A stretch of 5,337 nucleotides of DNA from Patescibacteria group bacterium (GTDB taxonomy: Bacteria; Patescibacteriota; Minisyncoccia; Phycocordibacterales; UBA1006). The stretch covers positions 1-5,337 of the forward strand of contig JAGQMO010000014.1 in NCBI GenBank assembly GCA_020428615.1. The letters run 5' to 3'. The translations under genes were made by a program, and so were the position numbers. Of the stretch, positions 4,847 to 5,337 are shown piece after piece (the first letter of the stretch is position 1; each line of letters starts with the position of its first letter). The notes under the pieces were generated by a model. That model had not been told where the DNA came from. It worked only from the letters and a program-made list of their open reading frames with translations, and ran no database searches.

Positions 4847-5337
4847 ATGACAGATACAAAAATCAAAGTAGCGATTAACGGTTTTGGTCGAATTGGACGA
4901 TCTTTTTTACGGCTTGCATTAGCAGAATATCCATCAGTCGATATTGTTGCCATTAACGATCTTGGTGATATCAATAACCTCGCCTACCTTCTTAGGTATG
5001 ACACTGCACAAGGTGAGAGTAATCTCGATGTTACAATTTCTAATGATGGCACGCATATGTTTGTAAATGGAAACGATATTCACGTGCTCCAGGAAAAAGA
5101 ACCCCAACACTTGCCATGGAAAGAACTTAACGTTGATGTGGTTGTTGAATCGACTGGATTCTTTACCGAGTATGACAAGGCGGCGCTTCATCTCGATGCC
5201 GGAGCAAAAAAAGTAGTTATCTCGGCTCCCGCAAAAGGTGAGCCGACAGAAGGTGTAACGGGAGCGACTGTCATTATGGGTGTAAACCAAGATACATTGA
5301 ATACGTGCCAAATTTCATCAAACGGTTCATGTACGAC
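4847..5337 (+). CDS. gap: Glyceraldehyde-3-phosphate dehydrogenase, type I (3' end cut by window edge)
   Basis: This glycolytic enzyme oxidises glyceraldehyde 3-phosphate to 1,3-bisphosphoglycerate with NAD+ and phosphate in the cytosol, as a tetramer. The visible 163 codons start MTDTKIKVAINGFGRIGR, with the Rossmann dinucleotide-binding loop GFGRIG at 12-17. VAIND follows, with Asp38 at the position that binds the adenosine ribose and favours NAD+. Next come YLLRYD, VVESTGFF and KKVVISAPAKG, all classic for the family. The active-site segment reads SSNGSCT, with catalytic Cys162 three codons before the edge; most bacterial homologues have SNASCTT, so Ala is replaced by Gly. The catalytic domain lies outside the window. 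It has its own promoter and does not share an operon with the repair gene upstream. The ATG at 4847 matches the usual N-terminus of the family. Confidence 0.95.
   Translation, partial: MTDTKIKVAINGFGRIGRSFLRLALAEYPSVDIVAINDLGDINNLAYLLRYDTAQGESNLDVTISNDGTHMFVNGNDIHVLQEKEPQHLPWKELNVDVVVESTGFFTEYDKAALHLDAGAKKVVISAPAKGEPTEGVTGATVIMGVNQDTLNTCQISSNGSCT

Noticed and set aside
4934..5311. Minus-strand open frame of 125 codons
   Set aside because: Antisense to gap, whose plus-strand frame is unmistakable.
4847..5337. GAPDH gene as a truncated pseudogene
   Set aside because: The frame is open to the last base and the motifs are intact; it is cut only by the window edge.

Overview
The window looks like part of the chromosome of a small, AT-rich bacterium, most likely a member of the Candidate Phyla Radiation (Patescibacteria, perhaps Parcubacteria-like). 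This placement is an inference. It rests on the AT-rich spacers, a MutY-type glycosylase with no iron-sulfur cluster, a lysine-rich Ala/Lys/Pro protein, a single-chain UvrD/AddA-like helicase with a fused PD-(D/E)XK nuclease, and gene starts without Shine-Dalgarno sequences. I see no tRNA, rRNA, CRISPR array, transposon or phage gene.

Layout: the left edge holds the first 15 codons of a lysine-rich protein on the minus strand, with a well-formed extended -10 promoter and a hairpin in its leader. Divergent from it is a 271-residue MutY-like adenine glycosylase (189-1004, plus). A convergent HAD-superfamily hydrolase-like gene (1040-1660, minus) follows, and an AT-rich inverted repeat between the two could terminate both. 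From a short divergent promoter region (1661-1753) starts a 1011-residue helicase-nuclease (1754-4789, plus). It has a terminator-like hairpin after it and then the 5' part of a type I glyceraldehyde-3-phosphate dehydrogenase gene (4847 to the window edge, plus), which stops just after the catalytic cysteine. There is no gene-free stretch longer than 300 bases.

The genes do not form one operon; each appears to have its own promoter. MutY and the helicase-nuclease both belong to DNA repair. The GAPDH gene is glycolytic, and the HAD gene has no assigned role. The most notable points are: (1) all three plus-strand genes seem to be transcribed from a -10 box placed so that the RNA begins at, or within 3 nt of, the start codon (leaderless); (2) the MutY lacks the Fe-S cysteines, has Glu where the catalytic Asp is expected, and ends in a winged-helix-like segment instead of the MutT-like domain; (3) the helicase-nuclease ends in a perfect QLDLF beta-clamp-binding pentapeptide. 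I found no clearly new multi-gene system here.
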